A DNA stretch of 38,173 bases from JBJEFI01 sp051873875. Its GTDB lineage: Bacteria > Bacillota > Bacilli > Bacillales > Bacillaceae_G. Below the pieces are notes generated by a model. The model ran no database searches, had not been told where the DNA came from, and saw nothing but the letters and a program-made list of their open reading frames with translations. Of this stretch, positions 9,220-18,100 are shown one piece after another. The stretch lies in NCBI GenBank assembly GCA_051873875.1, contig JBJEFI010000095.1:1-38173 (forward strand), in the 5' to 3' direction. How positions within the stretch are numbered: position 1 is the stretch's first letter; every line of letters starts with the position of its first letter. The position numbers were made by a program, and so were the translations under genes.

Positions 9220-11023
9220 AAAAGGATCTATTCAACCACGAATGGGACCAATGAATCTAGTTGGAGGAGCAAAAGCAAAAAATTTAAAAGAAACATTAAT
9301 GCGATTGACACTTTTTTTCTCTAAAGAAAAAAAGCAAGTTTTTATCGTCTTTTTCTTTGTTTTTTGTAGTACGGCATTTGGTATATTTGTTCCATTTTTA
9401 ATTGGTCGAGGCATTGATACCATGTCAGCTGGTAAAGGTAATGTCCACCTTTCTTTATTGCACACAATTCTACTTATTTTATTTATTGGATACGTTATTG
9501 ATGCAGTAATTACCTTTATGCAAGGTTGGATTATGACTGGTGTTGTGCAACGTACGATGATGCTTATAAAAGAAACATTATTTGACAAATTTCACAAGCT
9601 ACCTTTTCGTTTTTTTGATAATACTAGCGATGGAGATACGATGAGTCGCCTTTCAAATGATATGGATAATATAGGCACAACGTTGTCTTCTTCTATAACA
9701 GGGCTGATGGCAAATAGTCTTATGATTATTGCCTCCTTTATAATGATGATTATATTAAGTCCAATTTTGACATTGGCTAGTATGATTACAATTCCGATGA
9801 TTTTCATGCTTACAAAAATCATCACAAGTAAAACAAAACCCTTGTTTAAACAACAACAAGAAACATTGGGATCCTTAAATGGTTTTGCTGAAGAAACAAT
9901 TACAAATATTTCTTTAGTAAAATCATTTAATCGAGAAGAAAAGGTTATCTCTGAATTTAATACATTAAATAAACAATTGAATCAAATTGGTGTAAAAGCA
10001 CAAATATGGTCTGGTTTTTTAATGCCATTAACAAATACAATTAACAATATTGGTTTTATTGCAATTGCCATTGTTGGTTCTCTACTTGTTTCAAATGATG
10101 CAATTACAATAGGGGTTATTGCTAGTTTTATTAGTTATTCGAAACAGTTTACTAGACCAGTTGTTGAGATTGCTAGTATTTATAATACGCTTCAATCTGC
10201 AGTTGCTAGTTTAGAAAGAATTTTTGAGGTATTAGATGAAAAAGAAGAAGTAGAAGATATTCAATCTGCAATCCAATTAGAAGATATAAAAGGAGAAGTA
10301 GCTTTTCATCATGTAGGATTTGGATATGATTTCAATCATTTGATTATACAGGACATAAACTTTCAAGTTTCTCCTGGTAGTAAAGTGGCAATTGTAGGGC
10401 CAACTGGCGCGGGAAAATCTACGATTATAAACTTACTAACGAGGTTTTATGATGTTACAGAAGGAGAAATTCAAATTGATCAAATACCAATTAAACATAT
10501 TTCACGTACTAGCTTGAGGAAATTATTTGGTATTGTGTTACAGGATACTTATTTGTTTACAGGTACAATTCGAGAAAATCTGCGATATGGTCGATTGGAT
10601 GCAACAGATGAAGAAATAATAGAAGCAGCTAGGATGGCAAATGCCCATTTATTCATCGAACAATTAGAGCGTGGTTATGATACATATATAACAGAGAATG
10701 GCCAATCACTTAGTCATGGGCAGCGTCAATTATTATCAATAACGAGAGCATTACTTGCTAATCCTAAGATCTTAATACTAGATGAAGCAACTAGTAATAT
10801 TGATACACGAACGGAACAGCATGTTCAACAAGCATTAAGTATACTAATGAAAGGACGAACGAGTATTGTAATTGCTCATCGACTAAATACAATAGCAAAT
10901 GCCGATTTAATTTTAGTTATCGATGATGGAAAAATAGTAGAACGAGGAAACCATGAACAATTATTGCGATTAAACGGGAGATATAAACAACTTTATGAAA
11001 TACAAAAAGACAATGAAAAATAA
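9212..11023 (+). CDS. ABC exporter half-transporter, catalytic NBD (YfiC-like)
   Basis: The 603-aa partner of the preceding ABC gene, with a cytosolic N-terminal extension (about 40 aa), an exporter transmembrane domain (about 45-330) and a nucleotide-binding domain. Walker A GPTGAGKST lies at 396-404, the catalytic Glu is present (E525 in ILDEATS) and so is the H-loop His (H556 in IAHRLN). The signature is LSHGQ (500-504) instead of LSGGQ. In the dimer this altered signature faces the degenerate Walker site of the partner, so one ATP site is intact and one is not. Its ATG overlaps the end of the upstream gene, with GGAAGGAGG as the ribosome site, implying coupled translation and 1:1 assembly. 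Confidence 0.92.
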   Translation: MNKKGSIQPRMGPMNLVGGAKAKNLKETLMRLTLFFSKEKKQVFIVFFFVFCSTAFGIFVPFLIGRGIDTMSAGKGNVHLSLLHTILLILFIGYVIDAVITFMQGWIMTGVVQRTMMLIKETLFDKFHKLPFRFFDNTSDGDTMSRLSNDMDNIGTTLSSSITGLMANSLMIIASFIMMIILSPILTLASMITIPMIFMLTKIITSKTKPLFKQQQETLGSLNGFAEETITNISLVKSFNREEKVISEFNTLNKQLNQIGVKAQIWSGFLMPLTNTINNIGFIAIAIVGSLLVSNDAITIGVIASFISYSKQFTRPVVEIASIYNTLQSAVASLERIFEVLDEKEEVEDIQSAIQLEDIKGEVAFHHVGFGYDFNHLIIQDINFQVSPGSKVAIVGPTGAGKSTIINLLTRFYDVTEGEIQIDQIPIKHISRTSLRKLFGIVLQDTYLFTGTIRENLRYGRLDATDEEIIEAARMANAHLFIEQLERGYDTYITENGQSLSHGQRQLLSITRALLANPKILILDEATSNIDTRTEQHVQQALSILMKGRTSIVIAHRLNTIANADLILVIDDGKIVERGNHEQLLRLNGRYKQLYEIQKDNEK

Positions 11024-11050
11024 AAAAAGAGGGATATATCCCTCTTTTTT
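11023..11050. terminator. Terminator after the ABC exporter operon
   Basis: A perfect 12-bp stem (11023-11034 with 11039-11050) with a TATA loop begins at the stop codon of the second exporter gene and ends in six Ts. The A/T-rich base makes it usable in both directions. Confidence 0.9.
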
Positions 11051-11442
11051 AAACTTTTAAACAGAATAAAATTGAACAAAATATGACAAAAAAGAAAGAG
11101 AATGAGTAGGAAAAATGACTAAAAACATGATAACAATTCCATCTATAATTTCAGCGCTGTTAAGATAAGAAAAAAAGGGAGAGAGCAAACGCTTTCATTG
11201 TTGTTAAATAAGGGTTTAGCTAAGATATAAAAGCGGGATAAAACAATACTTTATAAACTACTATAATATAGTTATTTATATGAATAAATCGTTAATATAA
11301 TCATCTTATTTAGTTCATTTATCCTAATTAGGCAAAAAATATATAATATTTTATAAAAAATAGTCGAAATTTCGCTATAAATTGTCAAAAATGAGAACGA
11401 TTCCTGTGCAAATTAACCATTTTCATGTGCAACATAATGCGC
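11051..11442. other. Gene-poor A/T-rich intergenic stretch
   Basis: No supported gene lies between the exporter terminator and the promoter of the small gene at 11485. Visible elements are a cre-like site (11184-11197), a second copy of a 12-mer also found before the exporter operon (11218-11229), an odd palindrome ACTATA-A-TATAGT (11260-11272) and a CGAAATTTCG palindrome (11365-11374). The 5-10 codon frames present have no ribosome sites. A small RNA cannot be excluded. Confidence 0.6.
11184..11197. promoter_or_regulatory. cre-like CcpA operator
   Basis: The 14-mer agcaaacgctttca matches the catabolite-responsive element consensus TGWAANCGNTNWCA at all but two positions. A candidate -35 (TTGTTA, 11201-11206) lies directly downstream, but there is no gene for almost 290 bp, so the target is unclear. 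Confidence 0.4.
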
Positions 11443-11448
11443 TATACT
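11420..11448 (+). promoter_or_regulatory. Probable sigma-A promoter of the 61-aa gene
   Basis: TTTTCA (11420-11425) and TATACT (11443-11448) are separated by 17 bp, 37 bp ahead of the ATG at 11485. Confidence 0.55.
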
Positions 11449-11484
11449 CGTATATAAGAAATAGCTTAAAGGGGGATTTTTGGG

Positions 11485-11670
11485 ATGAAATCATTGAAAC
11501 CATTTGTTTCAACATACGAAAATAAGACGTATACTGTTTATGCAACAGATGCACAAGAGGCACGAAATCATTTTATTGAAAATGTGAATAATGTGGAAAT
11601 AGTAGAGGAAGAATTAGATTTAAGTTTTGAAGAAATAACAAACGTCCACATAGTAGTTAATATTCATTAA
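11485..11670 (+). CDS. Small acidic protein of unknown function
   Basis: A 61-aa protein that I do not recognise. It has a strong AAAGGGGGA ribosome site 8 bp before the ATG, its own promoter and its own terminator, so it is very likely a real gene. The first half (YTVYATDAQEARNHF) reads as a beta-strand followed by a helix with an A-x-x-A-x-E-A pattern. This is loosely like the small DpnD/PcfM-type domain, but too weak to assign. The second half is strongly acidic (VEEELDLSFEE) and ends in VHIVVNIH. There is no signal peptide or membrane segment, so it is expected in the cytosol. Confidence 0.7.
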   Translation: MKSLKPFVSTYENKTYTVYATDAQEARNHFIENVNNVEIVEEELDLSFEEITNVHIVVNIH

Positions 11671-11673
11671 AAG

Positions 11674-11710
11674 AAGAAGCCATCTATCTGGTAAGATGGC
11701 TTCTTTTTTT
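11674..11710. terminator. Bidirectional terminator between convergent genes
   Basis: A perfect 12-bp stem (11674-11685 with 11694-11705) and 8-base loop are followed by Ts. The opposite strand also ends T-rich, so it serves both the 61-aa gene and the minus-strand gene ending at 11726. Confidence 0.88.
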
Positions 11711-11725
11711 GAATAAACATTCAGA

Positions 11726-12322
11726 TTAAATTTTTATCATTTGTTGACCAAACACATTAATTGGCAATGTTGGTGAATTAAGAGCGGTTAGGTCTTGATA
11801 AAAACGATTTCCAACAGGTTCATTAAAGATAATGATCCCGTTTGATGATATTGGAATCGCTTCAATAGTGATACACTTAGGGTTTTCCATAATAATTTCT
11901 TCATTTTCTTCTCTATGTTGCTCAAATTCAATATGGATAGCGACTACTCCAAACTCAAATTCATATTCATATGTAATCGTATGTTTATTTAGTAATATAT
12001 CTGAACGGCCAATACGGCTTGTTTTTAAAAAAGAATAGAAATTTAAATCATCAGTATAAAATAAAATTTGTTCAAAAAATGGAATCATACCAGTATTATT
12101 TTCAAAGTGATAGGTACTTATTTGTTTTTTATGGCAAACTATATTTTCATTTTTAATCTTAATAGTAGTAAAATTAAAGAATTCATTTTTTCCATCTTCT
12201 TTAATTTGATTAAAATTTTTAAAAACAGTAAAGAAGCAAGCTTGTGTTAAACAAATATTTTGAATGGTTTCTTTATCATATTTATGAGAAAAGAAAAAAT
12301 TATTATTACCAGTTGTAATCAT
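11726..12322 (-). CDS. Uncharacterised 198-aa protein
   Basis: I do not recognise this family. The start is placed at the ATG at 12322 (MITTGNNNFFFSHKYDK) because GGGAG lies 8 bp upstream of it. The in-frame ATG five codons earlier has no ribosome site. The protein is Asn-, Ile- and Phe-rich, with several predicted beta-strands and an Glu-rich stretch (about 133-146: EFEQHREENEEIIM). There is no signal peptide, transmembrane helix or obvious catalytic motif. A good promoter precedes it on the minus strand. It is a lone transcription unit converging on the small gene at 11485, so context gives no clue to function. Confidence 0.72.
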   Translation of the reverse strand: MITTGNNNFFFSHKYDKETIQNICLTQACFFTVFKNFNQIKEDGKNEFFNFTTIKIKNENIVCHKKQISTYHFENNTGMIPFFEQILFYTDDLNFYSFLKTSRIGRSDILLNKHTITYEYEFEFGVVAIHIEFEQHREENEEIIMENPKCITIEAIPISSNGIIIFNEPVGNRFYQDLTALNSPTLPINVFGQQMIKI

Positions 12323-12356
12323 TAATAATGCTCCCATCTATATAAAAACTTGTTAT

Positions 12357-12385
12357 ATTATACATAAGATGCAATATAAAGTAAA
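12357..12385 (-). promoter_or_regulatory. Promoter of the 198-aa minus-strand gene
   Basis: On the minus strand TTTACT (12385-12380) and a perfect TATAAT (12362-12357) are 17 bp apart, about 35 bp before the start codon at 12322. Confidence 0.65.
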
Positions 12386-12614
12386 TGAGAATAGGTCATA
12401 AATACTCTTTTCTATTTTTACTTGGAAATCACAAAGTACTTTTCTATTCTTTAGCGATCATTTTATTAGCAATATCTGTAAAAATTTGCTTGGATCTATT
12501 TTGAGAGGAAGGCATTGTTAAAAAAGATAGCATCTATTTTATTATAACTAAAAGAATAGAAGAATTTGAGTTTTTATCTAGAAGAATAAATTTCTTTCTT
12601 ACTTTAATATACTC

Positions 12615-12643
12615 TCGATATCTACCGGATGACATGATATAAT
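12615..12643 (+). promoter_or_regulatory. Extended -10 promoter of the VanZ-family gene
   Basis: TCGATA (12615-12620), a 17-bp spacer and TATAAT (12638-12643) carrying an extended TGA just upstream. The remainder of 12386-12678 holds no supported gene. Confidence 0.7.
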
Positions 12644-12687
12644 TCCTACATGAAAGAATCAAGGAAGTTAAGAAAAGGATGTACAAG

Positions 12688-13320
12688 ATGAAGAAAACAA
12701 AACCTCTTGCTTTACATGCGGGATTTATTGGGGTGGCACTACTTTTTTCGTTTTTATTAGCAACTCAAAATTGGGATAATTTGGTTGTTCGAATATTACC
12801 TTTTGCTGATGCAAAACTATTTTTATTTTTTCGAATTGCTTTGGCAGTTATCATTTATTTTTTTATAGAATCTATTTATTATTCTATTAAGACAAAAGGA
12901 ATTTATATAGGCCGTTTTGTCGTTTATGCTCTTTTCTTTATGTACGCTATTTTTATGTTTTTTTTACTATTTTATGGTCGTGAACATGTAACAAATGAAG
13001 GAACTGTAAATCTTCAACCATTTCATACGATTTCTTCTTATTATAGGGCATATAAAATAGGAAATGCAGATTTTTTATATGTATTTACGAATATAATTGG
13101 AAATATTATTTTATTTATTCCGATTGGTGTCATTCTTGTTTTTATTACAAGGAGTAAAGTGAATATATTTTTTTTGTTTTTGATTTCTATTTTTCTTTTT
13201 TTTATGGTGGAATACATTCAAGTAAAACTAATGGTTGGAAGTTTTGATGTGGATGATATTTTATTAAATGTGATTGGGTGTATGATCGGAATATTGTACT
13301 CGAAAAAAAGGATAAGTTGA
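12688..13320 (+). CDS. VanZ-family integral membrane protein
   Basis: A 210-aa protein with about five transmembrane segments and the VanZ-family core: a loop containing NLQPFHTI, then NIIGNIILFIPIGVIL, and the closing VDDILLNVIGCMIG, where the conserved Asp pair and the N-x-x-G signature are seen. VanZ relatives are associated with low-level glycopeptide tolerance or with unknown membrane roles; no vancomycin-resistance genes are nearby. The start at ATG 12688 is chosen because AAAAGGA ends 8 bp before it; ATG 12679, three codons earlier, is the alternative and overlaps that ribosome site. Confidence 0.82.
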   Translation: MKKTKPLALHAGFIGVALLFSFLLATQNWDNLVVRILPFADAKLFLFFRIALAVIIYFFIESIYYSIKTKGIYIGRFVVYALFFMYAIFMFFLLFYGREHVTNEGTVNLQPFHTISSYYRAYKIGNADFLYVFTNIIGNIILFIPIGVILVFITRSKVNIFFLFLISIFLFFMVEYIQVKLMVGSFDVDDILLNVIGCMIGILYSKKRIS

Positions 13321-13359
13321 ATTTAGCTTGAAAATAGTTAAATTCACTTATCCTTTTTT
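13303..13359. terminator. Bidirectional terminator between vanZ-like gene and yuiD
   Basis: The arms around 13304-13325 and 13339-13359 pair over about 21 bp with one bulge, with A-rich and T-rich ends. The stem overlaps the 3' end of the VanZ-like gene and precedes the end of the convergent yuiD. Confidence 0.85.
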
Positions 13360-13367
13360 GGAAGAAA

Positions 13368-13784
13368 TTAAACGAGTAGAGCAACGACGATTCCTAACAA
13401 TGCGCCAATGATTACTTCAAATGTTGTATGCCCAATTAACTCATTTAAAGATTGATATTTAGGAAGTTTCCCATGAAAAAAATCATTTAATAGTTTTGCA
13501 TGTTTACTTACTGCGTATCGTACTCCCTTTGCATCATACATAACAACGATGGCAAAAATGAGGGCAATTGCAAAATATGAACTATCAAACCCTTCTTGTA
13601 ATCCAATTGCTACAGCTAATGCACTAACAGTCGAAGAATGAGAGCTAGGCATTCCTCCTGAAGCAAAAAATAATGAGAAATCCAAATCACGAGTTTTAAA
13701 TAAATGAATAATTACTTTTGATAATTGAGCTAAAAACCATGCAATAACTGCAGCCATTAATGGTCCATTTTGAAAGATATTCAT
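13368..13784 (-). CDS. yuiD: Divergent PAP2-family membrane protein YuiD
   Basis: A 138-aa protein of the DUF212/YuiD group, distant relatives of PAP2 lipid phosphatases. The family landmarks are present: GGMPSSHSS, then YDAKGVRYAVSKHA and GHTTFEVIIGALLG, with four or so hydrophobic helices. The start is set at the ATG at 13784 because AAAGGGAG lies 8 bp upstream; a 20-codon upstream in-frame extension lacks a ribosome site. The enzymatic substrate is not established for the family. Confidence 0.9.
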   Translation of the reverse strand: MNIFQNGPLMAAVIAWFLAQLSKVIIHLFKTRDLDFSLFFASGGMPSSHSSTVSALAVAIGLQEGFDSSYFAIALIFAIVVMYDAKGVRYAVSKHAKLLNDFFHGKLPKYQSLNELIGHTTFEVIIGALLGIVVALLV

Positions 13785-13881
13785 AGAAAAGACTCCCTTT
13801 AAGTGAAATTTAGATTTTAATATGGGAAAAATCTTTAAAAACAATGTTGTTATATAAATAGTATCAGTAAATAAAGGCTTT

Positions 13882-13890
13882 TGGTATACT
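13882..13890 (+). promoter_or_regulatory. Extended -10 element ahead of sbcD
   Basis: TGG-TATACT at 13882-13890 is an extended -10 about 45 bp before the sbcD start. The -35 region (near 13862) is poor. Confidence 0.45.
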
Positions 13891-13934
13891 AACGATGTAA
13901 ATAATTTATGACTTTTATAAAACGAGGTGTTTTT

Positions 13935-15140
13935 TTGAAAATTTTACATACAGCTGATTGGCACTTAGGAAAAAGTTTAGAAGGCTATAGCCGTTTAGGT
14001 GAACAAAAACAATTCTTAGAACGTTTTCTTGAAATTGTAGAAGAACAAGATATTGATTTAATTCTTCACGCTGGGGATGTATATGATACATTTAATCCGC
14101 CTGCTGCTGCAGAAAAATTATTTTATGAAACAATGAAAGTATTATCGAAACAAAAAGAGCGAGCAATTGTAATTATTGCAGGGAACCATGATAATCCAGA
14201 GCGATTAGAAGCTGTTTTGCCTTTAGCAAAAGAGCACGGAATTATTATTGTTGGTACGCCAAACAGTGTTGTACAGCCCGGTACATATGGTGCATGTACA
14301 GTGATAAATAGTGGAAAAGGCTTTATCGAACTTGAAATTCGTGGTGAACGTACCGTTATTATTACATTACCATATCCAAGTGAAAAACGCTTAGGTGAAG
14401 TATTTCAAGGTGAAAAAGAAGAAGACATACACCTTTCTTATACAGAACGATTAGGAAGTTTATTTGCAGACCTAGAAAAGCATTATCGAGATGATACCAT
14501 TAATTTAGCAATGTCTCATTTATATGTAGTTGGTGGAGAAATGACAGATTCAGAGCGAATGATTCAATTAGGTGGTACATACGCAGTTGAATTGAAGCAT
14601 TTGCCATTAAAAGCCCAATATATTGCATTAGGACATTTACATAAAACACAAACCTATCAGAAAAGCAATACACCTATTGTGTATAGTGGTTCTCCCCTAC
14701 AGTATAGTAAAAAAGAGCGGAACAATAAAAACTCAGTTTATGTATTACAAGCAAAAGCTGGAGAAGCAATTAAAGTGGAACGTATTTATCTAGAAACATA
14801 TAAGCATATTGAAGTATGGAAGTGCTCAAACGTAGAAGAAGCAATTAAACAGTGTGAAGAACATCAAGAGGATGATTCATGGGTATATTTAGAAATACAA
14901 ACAAATCGTATTTTAACACCAGATGAAATCAAGAAAATGAAAACATTAAAAAAAGATATTATTGAAATTCGACCAATTTTAAATGATATTCAAATTGAAG
15001 AGGAAGAAATAAGAGATTTAAACGATGTTAATTTAGAAGAGATTTTTACGAACTTTTATACAACCAAAACAAATACTGTTCCAAGCCAGGAATTAGTAGA
15101 ATTATTTTTGGAGCTAGCTCATGAGGAGGAAACAGTATGA
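13935..15140 (+). CDS. sbcD: Exonuclease SbcCD subunit D (Mre11-like)
   Basis: A 401-aa metallophosphoesterase nuclease, the bacterial Mre11 counterpart. It works with SbcC to cut hairpins and blocked DNA ends during replication and repair. Metal and catalytic motifs are in order: ILHTADWHLGK at the N-terminus, HAGDVYD, IAGNHDNPERL, MSHLYVVGGE and ALGHLHKTQ. The start is taken as TTG 13935 because CGAGGTG lies just upstream (a 5-bp gap) and the protein then begins with the family-typical MKILHTADWH. An upstream ATG at 13908 lacks a ribosome site. Its stop overlaps the sbcC ATG by 4 bp. Confidence 0.95.
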   Translation: MKILHTADWHLGKSLEGYSRLGEQKQFLERFLEIVEEQDIDLILHAGDVYDTFNPPAAAEKLFYETMKVLSKQKERAIVIIAGNHDNPERLEAVLPLAKEHGIIIVGTPNSVVQPGTYGACTVINSGKGFIELEIRGERTVIITLPYPSEKRLGEVFQGEKEEDIHLSYTERLGSLFADLEKHYRDDTINLAMSHLYVVGGEMTDSERMIQLGGTYAVELKHLPLKAQYIALGHLHKTQTYQKSNTPIVYSGSPLQYSKKERNNKNSVYVLQAKAGEAIKVERIYLETYKHIEVWKCSNVEEAIKQCEEHQEDDSWVYLEIQTNRILTPDEIKKMKTLKKDIIEIRPILNDIQIEEEEIRDLNDVNLEEIFTNFYTTKTNTVPSQELVELFLELAHEEETV

Positions 15141-18100
15141 AGCCCATTATGCTTGAAATAAAAGGATTTCAAAGCTTTCGAGATATCCAAACAATTGCTT
15201 TTGAAACATTAACATCTAAAGGTCTATTTGGTATTTTTGGTTCAACAGGAAGTGGGAAATCAACGATCTTAGATGCGATTATGTATGCTTTATATGGAAA
15301 AGTATCCCGTGAGCAGCAAAATGAATTTATTAATGTCAATGAAAGAGAAGCTTTTGTTCGCTATACATTTGAATTAAAAAGCGGGACAGGTCGTCGACGT
15401 TTTATTGTAAAACGCTCTGTTCGTAAAAACGCGAGTGATAAATACCAGACACCTAATGTTGTATTAAGTGAAGTCGTTGTTCGTGATGGGGAAGAAACAA
15501 TTGAAGTTATCGGCGAAAAAGTTCGTGAAGTAAATGAACTCATTGAAAATTTAATTGGCTTAAAAATGGATGATTTCACTAGAGCAGTTGTATTACCTCA
15601 AGGGAAGTTTAGTGAATTTTTGAAGATTGATCCTTCCAAACGAAATGAAATGTTAGAACGTATTTTTGGATTAGAGAAATATGGTCGACAATTAACAGAT
15701 AAAATGAAGAAAAAAGCGGCAGATAATAGAAAAGAGTTAGAAAAAAAGGAAGAAGTTATTGCTACTTACGGAGATATTTCACAAGAAAAACTGACACAAT
15801 TAATAGATGAAAAAAAGATTCTTCAAGAGCAAAAGCAAGTAATCGTGGAAAAACAAAAACAAGTTGCAACTCAATATGAAGAAGGAAAAGAAGTTCGAGG
15901 ACTCATTGAAGAATTAGAACACAATAAGAAGAGAGAAGAATTATTACTTTTACAAGAAGAGAAGATAAGGCTTGTAGAAGGAGAAATGAAGCGAGCAACA
16001 AAAGCAGCTGAAATAATGCCTCTTATTGATAATGCAAATGAAGTAGAAGAACAATTGGCTGAACTATCTAATTCCTTGATAGAAGAAGAAAACATTCAAA
16101 AAAAACATCGTACTTGTTTAGATGATCAAGAAAAAGAATATAAAAAGGCAATCGCAGAAAAAGAAAAGAAAATGCCAGATCTTTTAGTAAAGAAAAATGA
16201 ATTAACAATCGTAAAAAAAGATACGATACAGCTTCAACAGTTGAATCAACAATTAATAGGAAAGAAAATGCAATGGAAGCAACAACAAGAAGAGAGAAAC
16301 AACCTACAGCATGAAATAGAACTAAAAGAGAGTGAGCAAAAAAAAATTACATCGCAACTAGAAGAGAAGAAACAACTATTGCAGACATTAATTGTAAGTA
16401 GTGAAACAAGAAAGCAAATACAAACAGGTAATAGTTTAGAAAAAGAAATACAAAAAGCAAATCTCCAATTAGTAGAAGAAAAGAATGCAATAGAGAAAAA
16501 AAGAGTAGCTATTCTTTTAGATACACAAGAAGTAGATGCTTTAACTACAATTTTACAAGAAAAAATAACTACATTTGAAGCAGAAAAACAACAATTATTA
16601 CATTATGAAAAACAGCCACAATGGAGCGATGAAGATTTTCAGGATTTTAATCAACGTATTTTCGCAAAAGAAAATGAAATGAAACAACTAGAGGATAATC
16701 TAGAGGAAAATGAACAAGTACAAGTAGCACTAATGAAAATAGAAAAAGAGCTTGAAACATTTCAAAATGAAATGATGATGCTACGTGATGAAGAGGGAAG
16801 TGTAGCAGCACAACTTCAAGATATTGTGGAAAAAATAGAGCAGTGGAAGGTTCACAATTTAGCAGCTACCTTAGCTCAAAATCTTCATGAAGATGATCCA
16901 TGTCCAGTTTGTGGTAATACCCATAAAATAAAGCTTGCAGAGCAGCAAGATCAAACGTTGTTAACTTCATATGAAAAAGAACATCAACAACTGGCTACAT
17001 CTTTAGAAAAAATAAGGAAACGCTGTACGGAAATTACTATTTATCTTTCAACAAAGACAGCTAAAGAAAAAGAGCTTAAGGAACAGTATGCACTTTTACA
17101 TAACCAAATTTGTGTATTAAGTGTAGAAGAACTAAAGAAGGATATCGAAAAATTAAAAGTACAAACAAACCAAGCACTTCAAAATAAAAAAGAAGTAGAA
17201 GATAAAATTAAGTATTATTTAAAAACAACTCAAGTACTTGAACGTGAAAGACTTGAACTAGAAAGTAAAATCAACCAAATTAAGATGCGTATAGAGGTAG
17301 AAGAAAAAGATTTAAAACAACGGATGGAAAAAACAGCTACATTAGAAGCGCAATATGAAGATCTTCAAAAAGAATTTGCACCGCTTCAATCATTGTATAA
17401 AAATCAAATGTTCTCCCAGTTAAGTTTAGACATTACAGCGAAAGATGAACAGCGTGAAAAAGTGGATAAAGAGTATCAAGTATTGGAGCAACAATTAAAA
17501 GATATTCTTTCTCAGTTAGACCAAGATAAAAACATACTTGTTCAAATGAATGAAACATTAAAAACTTGTGAAGATGAGCAAAAAGATTTAGAAGGTAAAA
17601 TAAATGAGCTGTTATTAAAAATAGAAACTATTTGTGGGACGAAAGAACCAAATGCTTACTATGATGAGATAGTAGCACAATTAGAGCAGTTAACAAAACG
17701 CGTAGAAGAAAAACAAATGGAACTGCAAAAAATACAGGACTTACTGGAAGCAAGTAATAATACTGTAGTTTCTTTAAGAAGTACAAAACAAGCGCAGCAA
17801 GTTCAGTTAGAGAAAGAAAGAAAGCGTATAGAAAGATTACTTGTTCAAAACGAGTTTGAGAATGAAGAACAAGTGATAATTGATTATCGTGATGAACAAA
17901 CACGGCAAAAAATGATGGAACAAGTCCAAGTCTATACAACAGAACTATTGAAAGTACATACGCTTATTCGAACAATACATGAAAAATTAAATAATAGAAG
18001 TATTACAGAAGAAGCATGGGTAGCGTTAGTAGATGAAAAAGAAACGATTAATAAGGAAATAGACACGCTAACAAAACAAATTGCAAGTCTAGAAAGTATT

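Noticed and set aside
12688..13320. VanZ-like gene as part of a glycopeptide resistance cluster
   Set aside because: No vanA/H/X/R/S-type genes are present; the nearby YuiD gene is unrelated.
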